Assembly (NCBI RefSeq): GCF_008329535.1
Contig: NZ_NPKR01000012.1
Span: forward strand, 1-64,000
From: Mycolicibacterium sp. P1-18
GTDB lineage: Bacteria; Actinomycetota; Actinomycetes; Mycobacteriales; Mycobacteriaceae
Reading direction: 5' to 3'
DNA: 64,000 nt
Shown here: piece after piece, positions 17,341-25,883 of the stretch
Layout: every line of letters starts with the position of its first letter
Position numbering within the stretch: position 1 is the stretch's first letter
The notes under the pieces: model-generated
Databases searched by the model: none
What the model saw: only the letters and a program-made list of their open reading frames with translations
Told to the model about the DNA's origin: nothing
Translations under genes and position numbers: made by a program

Positions 17341-18060
17341 CTACGCCCCCTCCACGTCGACGACGGCGCCGAGTCGCTCGGCGATGGCGTCGACCAGCAG
17401 CCGGCCCGGCCCCTCGTAGAGGGAGGACGCACCCGGACCGAACAGTGACCAGCTGCCCCGCCCGGACGGATACCGCGGCTCACCGAACAACGCGATGACC
17501 TCGACCGGCCCCGTCCCCGCGAGTTCGGCCTGACGGGAATGCCAAATCAACCCTTGCAGCGGCCGCCCCCGGCGAGGAGCGGCGATCGCCGCGGACGCCA
17601 GGCGCCGGGTGCAGGGATAGTGCTCGGCGGGACTGGACACCGCGGCGCCGCGCTCCACGCCCAGCCGGGCCAGCGCCGGGTCCCGAAGGTCGCCGAGTGC
17701 TGCGACCGCAGGCGCCCTCACGTGTGCGAGCAGCTTGCCCCGCAGATCGCGCTCGTAGACCACCCGGCCGCCGCTGGTGTGGACGTCGTGAAACACGATC
17801 TCCAGCAGCGCAGCGGGCGGGGTGGCGGCCAGATACATGCAGGGCAACCGCGCCCCGGACTCGGGGTCGTCGATCGGCGAGAACCGGGCATCCCCGAAAC
17901 CCGGGTTGTGCTCGTCGTACCCCCACGTGGCGTCGTACACCCGGTACAGCTCGGTGCCGGCGCGCAACGCGGTCGACGCCAACGGGGGTAGTTCGGTCGC
18001 GATCGGGCACCGCGGCGGATCTGGGCAGTCGAGATCCTGAGGGGGAAACGTCGAAGGCAT
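17341..18060 (-). CDS. RES-domain toxin (predicted NAD+-degrading)
   Basis: A 239-residue protein with the RES fold: ELYRVYDATWG (first Arg) near residue 40, GDARFSPI (R-x-S-P core), then MYLAATPPAALLEI with the conserved Glu. RES toxins such as MbcT of M. tuberculosis and Res of Photorhabdus cleave NAD+. The start was placed at ATG 18060, 14 bp after the antitoxin stop; the frame is open further but there it overlaps the antitoxin gene. It is co-transcribed downstream of the antitoxin, the normal order for RES/Xre systems, and probably stabilises the plasmid. Confidence 0.85.
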   Translation of the reverse strand: MPSTFPPQDLDCPDPPRCPIATELPPLASTALRAGTELYRVYDATWGYDEHNPGFGDARFSPIDDPESGARLPCMYLAATPPAALLEIVFHDVHTSGGRVVYERDLRGKLLAHVRAPAVAALGDLRDPALARLGVERGAAVSSPAEHYPCTRRLASAAIAAPRRGRPLQGLIWHSRQAELAGTGPVEVIALFGEPRYPSGRGSWSLFGPGASSLYEGPGRLLVDAIAERLGAVVDVEGA

Positions 18061-18074
18061 TGAGACGCAGGGCG

Positions 18075-18683
18075 TTACGCGGCGGGACGCGCGGCGAAAC
18101 GGGTGGCTGCACGCACGACGCGGTCGGGCGTAGACCCCACGACTTCCGCAGGGGTCTCCCCGGACAGCAGGCTGGTAGGCATGGTCAGCCACGTCCACGC
18201 GTTCCAGCCGTCGATGCCGGCGTCGAGTAGCGCGGACAGCACCGGCTTCAACTCCGGCCGCGGTCGGCCCTGCTCGTCGAGCTGAAACGCCGGGATCAGC
18301 GTCCGGCCGTTGTGGGTCACGGTGAACAGCTCCCGGGCGTCTCGGCGCCGGGCCAGCCAGGTCCGGGTGCTCGAGACCCGGGCGTCACCGCGGAGTTGCC
18401 GCAGCGATTCGTGGGTGAGCACCTCGGTGGCCAGCAGCGCGTCACGATGAGTCGCCAACCGCTGGGCTTGAGCCAGGGCGGCGGGTGGAGTCAAGCTGAC
18501 GTTCTGAACCATCAAGGCACGCAACAGGTCCGAACGCGTCGCGCTCACGTGGTCGGCTTGCACGCCGCGGACCTTGTCCAGCAGCTCCAAGGCCTCGACC
18601 ATCTCCTCGCGACTGACGCCGCGCACTTCGAGGTGGTCGGAGTGTTCGGCGACGTCATAGGAGATCGCGTCGGCAATGCTCAT
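18075..18683 (-). CDS. Antitoxin of the RES toxin (Xre/MbcA/ParS-like)
   Basis: A 202-residue protein directly upstream of the RES gene. The C-terminal part (WNAWTWLTMPTSLLSGETPAE, then VVGSTPDRVVRAA) matches the MbcA/ParS toxin-binding domain, where a helix ends in a W/P-x-x-x-L-x-G-x-T-P turn. The N-terminal region (SREEMVEALELLDKV, LTPPAALAQAQRLATHR) is helical and may bind DNA. ATG at 18683 lies 6 bp after TACACT, so the mRNA is probably leaderless. Antitoxins of this type repress their own operon. Confidence 0.75.
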   Translation of the reverse strand: MSIADAISYDVAEHSDHLEVRGVSREEMVEALELLDKVRGVQADHVSATRSDLLRALMVQNVSLTPPAALAQAQRLATHRDALLATEVLTHESLRQLRGDARVSSTRTWLARRRDARELFTVTHNGRTLIPAFQLDEQGRPRPELKPVLSALLDAGIDGWNAWTWLTMPTSLLSGETPAEVVGSTPDRVVRAATRFAARPAA

Positions 18684-18689
18684 GTAGCA

Positions 18690-18695
18690 AGTGTA
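18690..18695 (-). promoter_or_regulatory. -10 element of the RES toxin-antitoxin operon
   Basis: TACACT on the minus strand, 6 bp before the antitoxin ATG. The same -10 and spacing precede the Xre gene at 41446. An AGCGCT palindrome just upstream (near 18695-18702) could be an autorepressor site. Confidence 0.55.
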
Positions 18696-18960
18696 GCGCT
18701 GTTATCATATGTCGACGATGGCTTCACGCGGATCGCTCAGGCTGGGCGACCGAGGCGCGGACGTGCCCGTCTCCTCCTGCCGAAGCCTAGCCACCTCACT
18801 GCTACGGTTTATGCTACGATTCAACCGTCAAGTTGAAGCAGTAAGGGAAAGCCGGGGGACTCTAGCCGTTTGCCGAAGTAGTGATCCGACTACCCCGCTC
18901 AACGCCGTAACGTAAACCGCAACCACGCATCACCGACCGAGTGAGGATGACGTCAGCCCC

Positions 18961-19887
18961 ATGGACGACGACGAAGTGACGCGCCGCGTCGCACCCGAGG
19001 ACACGGCCACCACGGGCGCGGCCGAGGACCCCGAGAAGACCGAACTCGTGTCCCCCGCCGCTGCCGCACCCACCACCCCGCCGTCGTCGCCGAACGAGGA
19101 GGCGACCCGGCACATCGCTCAAAGCCAGCAGCCACCCCGGCCCGCCACTCAGCCCGGCCGACCCGTCGCCCCGGCGCAACCCCCACCGCCTCCCCAGCAG
19201 GCACCCCGCCCGCAGTACGGCCCTCCGGCCTCACCCCCGCCGCCACGCAGCGGACCGGGCACGTTCGCCGGGGCGCCGCCGCCACCGAACTTCGGCCCCG
19301 GCGCCTGGCCGGGTCCGCAGCAGCCCTACGCCCCCGGCGCACCCACCCAACCGCCCGGATACCAGCCCCCACCGCCGGGCGCACCGCCCACCGGCCCCGA
19401 CGTCGGCGCCCTCCTCGCCAAGGGGGGGTCGTTCATCACCACCCTGATGCAACGCGGCATCCGCGGCGAGCTGATCCGCCAGCCCGCCTTCCAGAACATG
19501 CGCCGGCAGAACCCGGACCAGATCGTCTACGTCAGCTACGGCGTGGGACTGCTGTTCTCCCTCGTGCTGGGGGTGCTGCCCGGCTTCATCGGCACCCTGC
19601 TCTCCGACGCACTGTGGGTGGGGGTGGCCTACGTGCTGTTCGCGGTCGGCAACAAGCGGGCTCACCAGTTCGTCGCCTACGGCATCGGTCTGGTCGGGGC
19701 CGTGCTGTGCCTGATCAGTCTGCTGTTCACCGTCGCGGCGTTCGTCGACCTGGCGTCGCTGAACCTCGCCGGCGCCGCGCTTACCCTCATCCTGGGCGGG
19801 GTCGTCACCTTGGTCAGCGGGATCGCGTTGGCCTACCTCGGCATTCAGGTGCACCGCGAGATCAAGCGCATGTCCCAGCCCCAGTAG
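18961..19887 (+). CDS. Pro-rich four-helix membrane protein, ESX-associated
   Basis: A 308-residue protein. The N-terminal 150 residues are acidic, then strongly Pro-rich (QPPPPPQQAPRPQYGPP). They carry Thr-rich short motifs (EVTRRV, EDTATT, EKTEL) of the type seen in FHA-binding or Ser/Thr-kinase targets. The C-terminal half has four membrane helices (about 200-216, 222-238, 246-268, 275-298) and a short basic cytoplasmic tail (HREIKRMSQPQ). It converges on the ESX-like operon at 19939-24827 with a strong hairpin between. Family not recognised beyond a general likeness to Pro-rich membrane proteins in ESX loci. Confidence 0.65.
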   Translation: MDDDEVTRRVAPEDTATTGAAEDPEKTELVSPAAAAPTTPPSSPNEEATRHIAQSQQPPRPATQPGRPVAPAQPPPPPQQAPRPQYGPPASPPPPRSGPGTFAGAPPPPNFGPGAWPGPQQPYAPGAPTQPPGYQPPPPGAPPTGPDVGALLAKGGSFITTLMQRGIRGELIRQPAFQNMRRQNPDQIVYVSYGVGLLFSLVLGVLPGFIGTLLSDALWVGVAYVLFAVGNKRAHQFVAYGIGLVGAVLCLISLLFTVAAFVDLASLNLAGAALTLILGGVVTLVSGIALAYLGIQVHREIKRMSQPQ

Positions 19888-19902
19888 TCCGCCAGCTGGA
19901 CC

Positions 19903-19937
19903 CGGCCTGCACGTCGGTCTTACCGACGTGCAGGCCG
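19903..19937. terminator. Bidirectional hairpin between convergent genes
   Basis: Perfect 16-bp inverted repeat (arms 19903-19918 and 19922-19937) with a CTT loop. It lies between the stop of the plus-strand gene (19887) and the stop of the minus-strand operon (19939). No T-run follows, as is usual for mycobacterial terminators. Confidence 0.85.
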
Positions 19938-19938
19938 C

Positions 19939-20328
19939 TCAGCCGCTCAGGTCGTCGAGGCCGTGTTCCCGCAGGTCGTCCAGCGAGGTCTGCACCGCGT
20001 GGTTGCCGGCCTGCAACAACGAGTTGACCAGCGCCTCGAAGCCCAGGTTGTCGAGCTGCTGACCGACCGCGTCGTGGACGAACAACTCCAGCAGCCGGCC
20101 GTCGTTGCCCAAGGTGAAGCGGACCAGCCCACCCGGGTCCTCCACGGTGGTGCGCAGCGCGTCGTGGCGGCGCAGCAGCTCCTCGAGCATCGCGCTGGCC
20201 GCACCCAGCTCCGTCTGACTGAACGTCACCTTCTCCGCGTCGCCGAGACGGTCGAACGCCGCCGCGGCGTCGGCGCGCGACGACGGCCACCGCGGCGGGT
20301 CACCCGCATCCCCGGCGGCGGAGGTCAC
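19939..20328 (-). CDS. YbaB/EbfC-like protein, EspL-type
   Basis: A 129-residue protein. A helical N-terminus (AAAAFDRLGDAEKV, then ELGAASAMLEELLRR) is followed by strands GLVRFTLGNDGRLLELFV and a C-terminal helix, the YbaB fold. In ESX-1 the corresponding protein is EspL, next to EspB. The GTG at 20328 overlaps the TGA of the EspB-like gene (GTGA), so translation is coupled. It is the last gene of the six-gene operon. YbaB proteins bind nucleic acid; the role of the ESX versions is not settled. Confidence 0.65.
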   Translation of the reverse strand: MTSAAGDAGDPPRWPSSRADAAAAFDRLGDAEKVTFSQTELGAASAMLEELLRRHDALRTTVEDPGGLVRFTLGNDGRLLELFVHDAVGQQLDNLGFEALVNSLLQAGNHAVQTSLDDLREHGLDDLSG

Positions 20329-22019
20329 GGCTCGTCTCGGCGCGGCATGGTGATCCGCCGCACCACCGGCGACCGCGGCGCGGTCGGGTCGTCGTCGAAC
20401 GGGTCGTCGTCGTGCGGATCGTCACGCTCGGCGGGTCGGGCGGCCGAGACCGCCATCCGGTCGGCGCTGACCTTCCCGGTCACCGCCTCGGTGTGGGGCA
20501 GCGGCGGTGTCACCACCTTCTTCTGCCCAGGTTCGTCACCCCGGGCCCCGGCACCGCCGCCGGGCGCGCCGCCCATGGCCCCCATGGGCATGCCCATCGG
20601 CATTGCACCGCCGCCCGTGCCACCCGCCGGGGCCACCGGTGGCGGCAAGGCCCCGCCGGCGGGAATCGACGGCGGGGTGGGCGGTGGCCCGGTCGACGGG
20701 GTGGTGGTGCCCGGCAGCGTCGCCGGGCCGCCGGAGGCGGGGGTCACCTCACCGCCGCCACCTGCTCCGGCGCCGCCGAGGCCAGGCTCCCCGACCGACG
20801 GGTCGTCCAGCGTCGGACGCTCGATGCCCGTACTGGTCTCGGGTTTCTGCGCCATCATCCCGGTGAGGCCCTGCATGGCCTGCATGCCGCCCTGCATCAG
20901 CGTCTCGGGCACCTTCGTCAGCCCGCCCAGCAGTCCGCCCGCGGCGCCCAGCACCGTCGGAATCATCTGCGGCAGCATTGACGCCATCTGCCCCATGCCC
21001 TCCGGCGACGTCGCGCCCGCGGCCGCGGCGGCCTCCGGCGTCCCGGGCCCCGCCGCGCCCGTGCCGGGGGCGGCGTGCGGGTCCGCGGTGGCGGCCGGGT
21101 CCTCACCGGTGCCGGGCTGTCCGGGCCCGGGGGTGCGAGCGGGGTCGCGGCCGTCCTCGGTCGGTGTCTCCTCGCCGCCGGTCGCCGCGTCGGTGCCGGT
21201 GTGGTAGCTGGCGTAGGACGTGACCGCCTTGGTTTCCAGCGCCCGCAGATCGGCTTCGGCTTGGGCGGTTTGCACCGCCAACGCGCCGCGGGACCGGATG
21301 TTGGCCATCGCGGTCTGTTGCCAGCGGGTGGTGGCGTCGGCGATCTCGGTGGGCGTGGGGATCTGCTGGCCGGCGAGGCTGCGCAGGTCGGCGTGCGCGA
21401 CGGCCTGCCGGGCCAGGTCGCCGGCGCGGCGGCCGGCGGCGTCGAAGGCGTCGGCGTAGCCATTCAGGTGCGCGGTCACCGCAGGCGTGGCGTGGGTGGT
21501 GTCGAGCATGTCGGGGAGCCGCCCGACGACCGACCGCACGGTGTCGGCCGCGTCGCCGGCCGCGGTGGCCACGCGGGACCATGACGACGAGAAGCCCTCT
21601 CCGGCAGCGGGATCCCCGGCGTGCACGGCCACCGAGATCGCCTGCCCGGACGGCGCCGGCGGCGGCGGCAGCGGTGCCCGCACGTCGGGCGCCAAGGTCG
21701 GGGCCGGCGGTGCCGACCCCGCCGACGCCGGTCCGCCGCCTCCGCCGCCGAGACGGGCGAGCGTCGCGGCGTTCGCGGCGTCGGTCGCCACGTATCCGGC
21801 TGACGTCAGCCCAAGGGTCTCCGCGGTGGTGACCAGGGCGGCGAGCTGTGCCGACAGCGACCCTGCCAACGCCGTTGCCGCAGTGGACAACCGCTGTGCC
21901 GCACCCGCCGACGCGGGGTCCGCGCCCAGCGGCGGATGCACCGCGTCCCCGGTGACACCCGCCAACGCCTCGGTGAGGCGGGCGGCAGCGGCGGCGATTC
22001 CCGCCGGGTCGACCAACAT
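20325..22019 (-). CDS. EspB-like PE-PPE-fold secreted protein
   Basis: A 564-residue protein. Residues 1-90 look like a PE-type helical hairpin ending in the export signal GYVATDAAN (YxxxD). Residues ~125-265 form a second long helical part (SSSWSRVATAAGDAADTV, TRWQQTAMANIRSRGALA), as in the PPE half of EspB. The remaining ~290 residues are low complexity (Pro/Gly/Met-rich) with an acidic His/Asp patch and a basic end (RRITMPRRDEP). EspB of ESX-1 folds as a fused PE-PPE and forms ring oligomers after secretion; its tail is processed by the mycosin. Operon context (YbaB-like downstream, EspC-like upstream) fits. Confidence 0.7.
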   Translation of the reverse strand: MLVDPAGIAAAAARLTEALAGVTGDAVHPPLGADPASAGAAQRLSTAATALAGSLSAQLAALVTTAETLGLTSAGYVATDAANAATLARLGGGGGGPASAGSAPPAPTLAPDVRAPLPPPPAPSGQAISVAVHAGDPAAGEGFSSSWSRVATAAGDAADTVRSVVGRLPDMLDTTHATPAVTAHLNGYADAFDAAGRRAGDLARQAVAHADLRSLAGQQIPTPTEIADATTRWQQTAMANIRSRGALAVQTAQAEADLRALETKAVTSYASYHTGTDAATGGEETPTEDGRDPARTPGPGQPGTGEDPAATADPHAAPGTGAAGPGTPEAAAAAGATSPEGMGQMASMLPQMIPTVLGAAGGLLGGLTKVPETLMQGGMQAMQGLTGMMAQKPETSTGIERPTLDDPSVGEPGLGGAGAGGGGEVTPASGGPATLPGTTTPSTGPPPTPPSIPAGGALPPPVAPAGGTGGGAMPMGMPMGAMGGAPGGGAGARGDEPGQKKVVTPPLPHTEAVTGKVSADRMAVSAARPAERDDPHDDDPFDDDPTAPRSPVVRRITMPRRDEP

Positions 22020-22025
22020 CTGCGC

Positions 22026-22337
22026 TCACATTCCGTTCAGCCGGGCCACCGCCGCGGCGAAGTCGCGCTCGGTCGGCATGCCGTCGACCACCGTATCGGT
22101 TCCCCAAAGCTTGACCAGCGCCTCCCGTTGGGCCACCTGACCCTCCAGGTACCCGGCGTCGGCGCAGGCCATGATCTGCTCGGCGAGCCGATGACCGGGC
22201 CGGCGCATGGCCGCCGGCTCCACCTGCACCCCGAGGACGTGTCCACGCGCGGCCACCCGCACCCACACCGACCCGTCCGGGGTGGCGTGGGAGAAGGACT
22301 GGTCCTCGACGGCCAGCGACGGATCGTCAGCGGTCAA
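22026..22337 (-). CDS. Second YbaB-like ESX-associated protein
   Basis: A 103-residue protein. The coding pattern begins at TTG 22337 (LTADDPSLAVEDQSF), overlapping the stop of the upstream gene by 11 bp; no ATG or GTG fits better. Strands GSVWVRVAARGHVLGVQV followed by a helix (GHRLAEQIMACADAG) resemble the YbaB fold of the last gene in the operon. The two may pair. The TTG start is the least certain point. Confidence 0.6.
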   Translation of the reverse strand: MTADDPSLAVEDQSFSHATPDGSVWVRVAARGHVLGVQVEPAAMRRPGHRLAEQIMACADAGYLEGQVAQREALVKLWGTDTVVDGMPTERDFAAAVARLNGM

Positions 22338-22638
22338 GCCGCAGCCGATCGGCGTTGTTCTCATCGACGGCAACGTATTTCGCGGCCTCCAGCCGCAGCG
22401 TCTCCGCCGCGGCGCGGTGCTCGTCACCGTGGCCCCGCAGCGCGGTTTCCCGCGCGGCGAGCACGTCGCCGACGGCCGCCTTGAACTGGTGCATGATCGG
22501 GCCATAGCTGGCCACCGCGGCCGCGATGTCGGGTCCGGCGGCGCGGGCCGTCTCGATGGCGTCGGCCACGCCGTCGTGGTCGTCGGCCACCGTGTGCAGC
22601 ACGGCCGGGTCGATCTTCACCTCACTGGCGTCACTCAC
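22327..22638 (-). CDS. EspC-family ESX secretion target (103 aa)
   Basis: A 103-residue helical hairpin with the length and charge pattern of EspC-type substrates (helix 1 VLHTVADDHDGVADAIETA, helix 2 DEHRAAAETLRLEAA). The C-terminal signal KYVAVDENN is a perfect YxxxD and aligns with the EsxB-like protein of this window. GTG at 22638 has a GAGAGGAG ribosome site. It probably pairs with the EspB-like or the 642-residue protein of the same operon for export. Confidence 0.75.
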   Translation of the reverse strand: MSDASEVKIDPAVLHTVADDHDGVADAIETARAAGPDIAAAVASYGPIMHQFKAAVGDVLAARETALRGHGDEHRAAAETLRLEAAKYVAVDENNADRLRLDR

Positions 22639-22688
22639 GGATGGTGCTCCTCTCGGCTCTGTGATCGTCGGACATCTCGGGGTCGGTG

Positions 22689-24617
22689 TCAGCTGACCGG
22701 CACCGCACTGCCGGGCGGCGGGTCGGCCGGCTTCGGCTGCATCGCCGCCAGGGTGGTGGGGTCCAGCCAGCCCAGGAAGTTCGGGCTCGACGCCACCTCC
22801 GACAGCGGTACCACCTGGCCGTCCTGGATCGCCTTGACCGCGCTGGCGGCCACCACGTAGTGGTCGGTGAACATCCCCAGGTAGCCGCAGGACAGCTGGG
22901 CGGGGTCCGCCGGGGTCGTCACCGGCGTGCCCGGCGGGGGCAACGCCATCCCGGCCTGCCGGTACGCCTCGTCCACCGCGGTCCCAGATAAGTAGGCCCG
23001 AACCGCCCCCGCCAGGGCCGGCGTCTTGGCGGTGGTGTCGGACCCGTCGGGCAGCGCCACCGTCGAGGTCGGCACCGCAGCGGCGCCCGGTGCGGCGGGC
23101 GGGGCGCCCTGCCCCGGGTCGCCCTGCGGCTGGGGTGCGGGTGGGTCACCGACGGTCCCCTCCGACGGGGTGGGTGCTGCGGCGGGCGGCGATGCGTCCG
23201 CCGCGTCCCGGTCGGGCTTGTCGTCGTCGTGGCGGTGCGCGTCGTCGTCGTGACCGTCGTTGCCGCGGTCGTCGGTGTCGGGCGGGTCGCGCAGCGCCGA
23301 CGCCAGTCCGGCCAGCGGCGACGCCGCTCCGGTCAGGCCGCCGACGCCGAACGGATCACCACCACCCAGACCGCCCAGGGCGCCGGGCAGCATGGATGCC
23401 ATCGACGACATCGGATCACCACCCAACCCGCCCAGCGGCCCGCCCAGTACGTCGGACAGTGTCGGATCGGGCATCGGGGGCAGCGGACCCAGATCGGCTC
23501 CCGCCAACCCGGGGTCGGCCCCCGCCAGTCCGGGGTCGGCCGGCGCGGGTTCCGGCGCTGCCGGCGGGGGTGCCGGTGCCACCGCGGGCACCGAGACCGA
23601 TGGTGGCGGCGGGACCGAGCCCGCGCCGTCGGCGTAGAGCCCCGCCAGCGCAGTGGCCACGGCGGCCTGATCGTCGGCGGCCAGCGTCCCCGAGTCGACC
23701 ACCTTCCGGATCGCCGCCACCTTGCCCTGCAAGAACTTCAGGTACGCCTGCTGACCGGCCGGGGTGTCCAAGGTCGACGACGGATCGTTCACCGCGGCGA
23801 CGATGTCGTGCTGGATCGCACCGAGCTCCTCACGCCCGTCGGCGGTGGTGGCGTGCGCGGTGAGCATCGCCTCCGACAGCCGCTCCTCGGCGGCGCTGAG
23901 CGTGCCGTAGTTGCCGCGCAGCTCGTCCTGCAGCTTCTTCACCGCCTCGGCGGCCTGCCCGGACTGCTGCTCCCCGGTCGGCAGCAAGGACGGCCCCGGC
24001 GCCGCGCCGGGCTTGCCGTCGGCGGTGAAGCGGGCTTCGTCGATCGGGTGGCCGTCGCGGTCGAAGAACCGGCGACCGTCCGGACCCAGCACGTAATAGT
24101 CCCCGGCGGCGTTCTTCGGGGTCAGCACCCCGTTCTCGTCGTGATGGCCGTACGGGGCGGCGGTCGGCGCCGGCAGCAGCGGCGCGACCTGGTGACCGGT
24201 GGCGTCGACCGGCGCCCACCCGCCGTCCGCACCGCGGCGCAACCCCACGGGCTGGATCGGATCCCCCGCGTGACCGTTGGGCGCCACCGGCGACACCGAG
24301 CCGTCGGTGTTGAGCAGATACGTTGTGCCGCTTGCCGAGTCGTGATAAGCCAGCGAGCCGTCGGCCGGCACCCGGGTACCGTCGCCGAACACCAGGTAGC
24401 GGTCCTGACCGGGGTCGTCGGTGTTGAAGCCCATGTTCGGGTCGCCGTATGCCCTCCGGGCGCGCTGCAGCACTTCGCCCCAGTAGGCGTCGGCGCGGGC
24501 GATGTTGGGTGAGAAGGCACCCTCGGACGGCCGCCATCCGGGGTCCCAGCCGCCGCCGACGGTGACGGGCTGCAGGTGGTGCCAAAACGTCAGATCGTCA
24601 AACGTCCGTGTCGTCAC
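22689..24617 (-). CDS. Large ESX-associated protein with PAGQ helical domain (DUF4226-like)
   Basis: A 642-residue protein. The N-terminal ~200 residues contain short strand-turn units (FGDGTRVPADGSLAYHD, LLNTDGSVSPV, VLGPDGRRFFDRDG) resembling a small beta-repeat. Residues ~215-330 form a helical domain with DTPAGQQAYLKFLQ, shared with the two wall hydrolases at 29883 and 39576 and reminiscent of DUF4226. Then come a Pro/Gly-rich spacer with ADPGLAG repeats and a His/Asp-rich stretch (HDDDAHRHDDDKPDRD) that could bind metal. The small C-terminal domain (YLGMFTDHYVVAASAV, LGWLDPTTLAAM) is not recognised. GTG at 24617 has a GGGGAG ribosome site. Confidence 0.6.
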   Translation of the reverse strand: MTTRTFDDLTFWHHLQPVTVGGGWDPGWRPSEGAFSPNIARADAYWGEVLQRARRAYGDPNMGFNTDDPGQDRYLVFGDGTRVPADGSLAYHDSASGTTYLLNTDGSVSPVAPNGHAGDPIQPVGLRRGADGGWAPVDATGHQVAPLLPAPTAAPYGHHDENGVLTPKNAAGDYYVLGPDGRRFFDRDGHPIDEARFTADGKPGAAPGPSLLPTGEQQSGQAAEAVKKLQDELRGNYGTLSAAEERLSEAMLTAHATTADGREELGAIQHDIVAAVNDPSSTLDTPAGQQAYLKFLQGKVAAIRKVVDSGTLAADDQAAVATALAGLYADGAGSVPPPPSVSVPAVAPAPPPAAPEPAPADPGLAGADPGLAGADLGPLPPMPDPTLSDVLGGPLGGLGGDPMSSMASMLPGALGGLGGGDPFGVGGLTGAASPLAGLASALRDPPDTDDRGNDGHDDDAHRHDDDKPDRDAADASPPAAAPTPSEGTVGDPPAPQPQGDPGQGAPPAAPGAAAVPTSTVALPDGSDTTAKTPALAGAVRAYLSGTAVDEAYRQAGMALPPPGTPVTTPADPAQLSCGYLGMFTDHYVVAASAVKAIQDGQVVPLSEVASSPNFLGWLDPTTLAAMQPKPADPPPGSAVPVS

Positions 24618-24629
24618 GACGGCTCCCCG

Positions 24630-24827
24630 TCAGCCCTGACCCGCCGGACCCGCGGAGAACGTGCCCCGGCCCAGGTCGTCCTCCAGGTCGCGTGGGGCGG
24701 GGAACGCCGGCGGATCCGTCGGCGCGGTGCCCCCGCCGAACAACGTGCGGGCCCGCACCAAGGCGTCCAGGACGTCGGCGGCGAGTCGGTCGGCGGCGCC
24801 GGTGGCGATGGGGTTCTGCTCGGTCAC
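24630..24827 (-). CDS. Small ESX-operon protein with RAxxLFG motif
   Basis: A 65-residue protein and first gene of the operon that runs to 19939. It contains LVRARTLFGGG, which matches the N-terminal LGRAHALFGD motif of both wall hydrolases in this window (29883-30926 and 39576-40625). The next gene, 12 bp downstream, carries the PAGQ helical domain that follows the motif in the hydrolases, so this pair looks like a split version of the same module. The GTG start is placed by the TAGGGT -10 element 6 bp upstream. Confidence 0.65.
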   Translation of the reverse strand: MTEQNPIATGAADRLAADVLDALVRARTLFGGGTAPTDPPAFPAPRDLEDDLGRGTFSAGPAGQG

Positions 24828-24833
24828 CAGTCG

Positions 24834-24868
24834 ACCCTAACGCCGCCGCGACCGCCGCTGCTGCACCA
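24834..24868 (-). promoter_or_regulatory. Leaderless promoter of the EspB-like operon, TGGTGC box
   Basis: On the minus strand TGGTGC (24863-24868), 23 bases, TAGGGT (24834-24839), 6 bases, GTG at 24827. The 15 bases GCGTTAGGGTCGAYT around the -10 are the same as at eccC apart from one position. Confidence 0.7.
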
Positions 24869-25368
24869 TTTCTCGCCGCTCACAGTGCCACCGGCGGCAC
24901 CGGTGTAGGTTCCGAATTGCCTTGGCTTTTAGTCATCGTGTGACCTGCATGAAGCGGGGCAGTCTCATTTCGACGTCATCGCCCTTGTTCTCAATCGCGT
25001 GTCATTTCTCCGAACACACTCGAAGTGCTGCCGTAGCTGTAGGCGGCAGGCTTGCACCCGCCACCACGCGCTCACCCCATCTCGTCATGTGACAGGAAAG
25101 CCATGCGAGACGGAGAGGGTGAACGGCACATCAGCATCGTGGCGCCGGGACGGTTTGCGAGGCCCAGTGCTGGACGAGCGGTGGGATCAAGAGTCGCGTG
25201 TTCGTAGGGAAGTGCATGCGAGCGCCGTCGATCATATTGACAGGCAACGCCGAGGGCTCGTCCCGGCCGGCCGTCTCAGTCCTAGACATCGGGACGGCTC
25301 AGTTCCTTTCTCAGACGGTCGCTGTGGTGAATGCTGCTACCTCAAACGTGAGGTGCGGCCCGACGCGT
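24869..25368. other. Intergenic, no gene recognised
   Basis: About 500 bp of lower coding quality at the left border of the decayed island. Several open frames exist, but none has a recognisable product or ribosome site. Confidence 0.4.
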
Positions 25369-25536
25369 CTAGTTCTTTACGTCGAGGGCGGTCCAGGCGT
25401 GTGCGGGGTAGAGCAGCTGCTTCGAACTGCCTGCACTTGGGTTGACAATCAAAAGGCCGTAGTTGGAAACCCTGAAATTGCCTTCATAGGTTGCAGTCTG
25501 ACCACTGCTCAACGCCACTGTGAATTTCTTTGCCAT
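25369..25536 (-). CDS. Small hypothetical protein (55 aa)
   Basis: A 55-residue ORF with a protein-like pattern: MAKKFTVALSSGQTATYEG, then strand-like FRVSNYGLLIVN, KQLLYPAHAW and a short end TALDVKN. It looks like a complete small beta-strand protein of the kind common in actinobacteria. No strong ribosome site is visible. It stands alone between non-coding stretches, so it may be a survivor of the decayed island. Confidence 0.55.
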   Translation of the reverse strand: MAKKFTVALSSGQTATYEGNFRVSNYGLLIVNPSAGSSKQLLYPAHAWTALDVKN

Positions 25537-25883
25537 GCCCCCGAGCCTGCCATGAAGGCTTGGCCGAAGGGAATCGGTTCAGGCCGACCGACCTGCTGTA
25601 TCCGACGCTCCGGGCCGAAGCGGCGTGCGAAGCGTCGGGAGCGGTTCGGCACCTCTACAGGTTCTGATCATCGCTCCGAACGGCTCACCCCTTCGTCTGG
25701 CCGCCGACGTAACACCCTTGGCGTACATCAGGCCGATGCGAAGAGTTGAACCAGGCTTCGTCGTCGACGGACCGCGGGCCGGGCCCCTGCGTCCAATGCG
25801 TCGGGCGTAGGCGTCGCCCTAGACCGAGTTGTTCGATTCCTACAGGTCGCGTACGCATCTCGCATGTAGAGAGTGAAGACGTC

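Noticed and set aside
19963..21207. Plus-strand open frame opposite the EspB-like gene
   Set aside because: Pro/Arg/Ala shadow of a low-complexity gene; no start signal and no domain.
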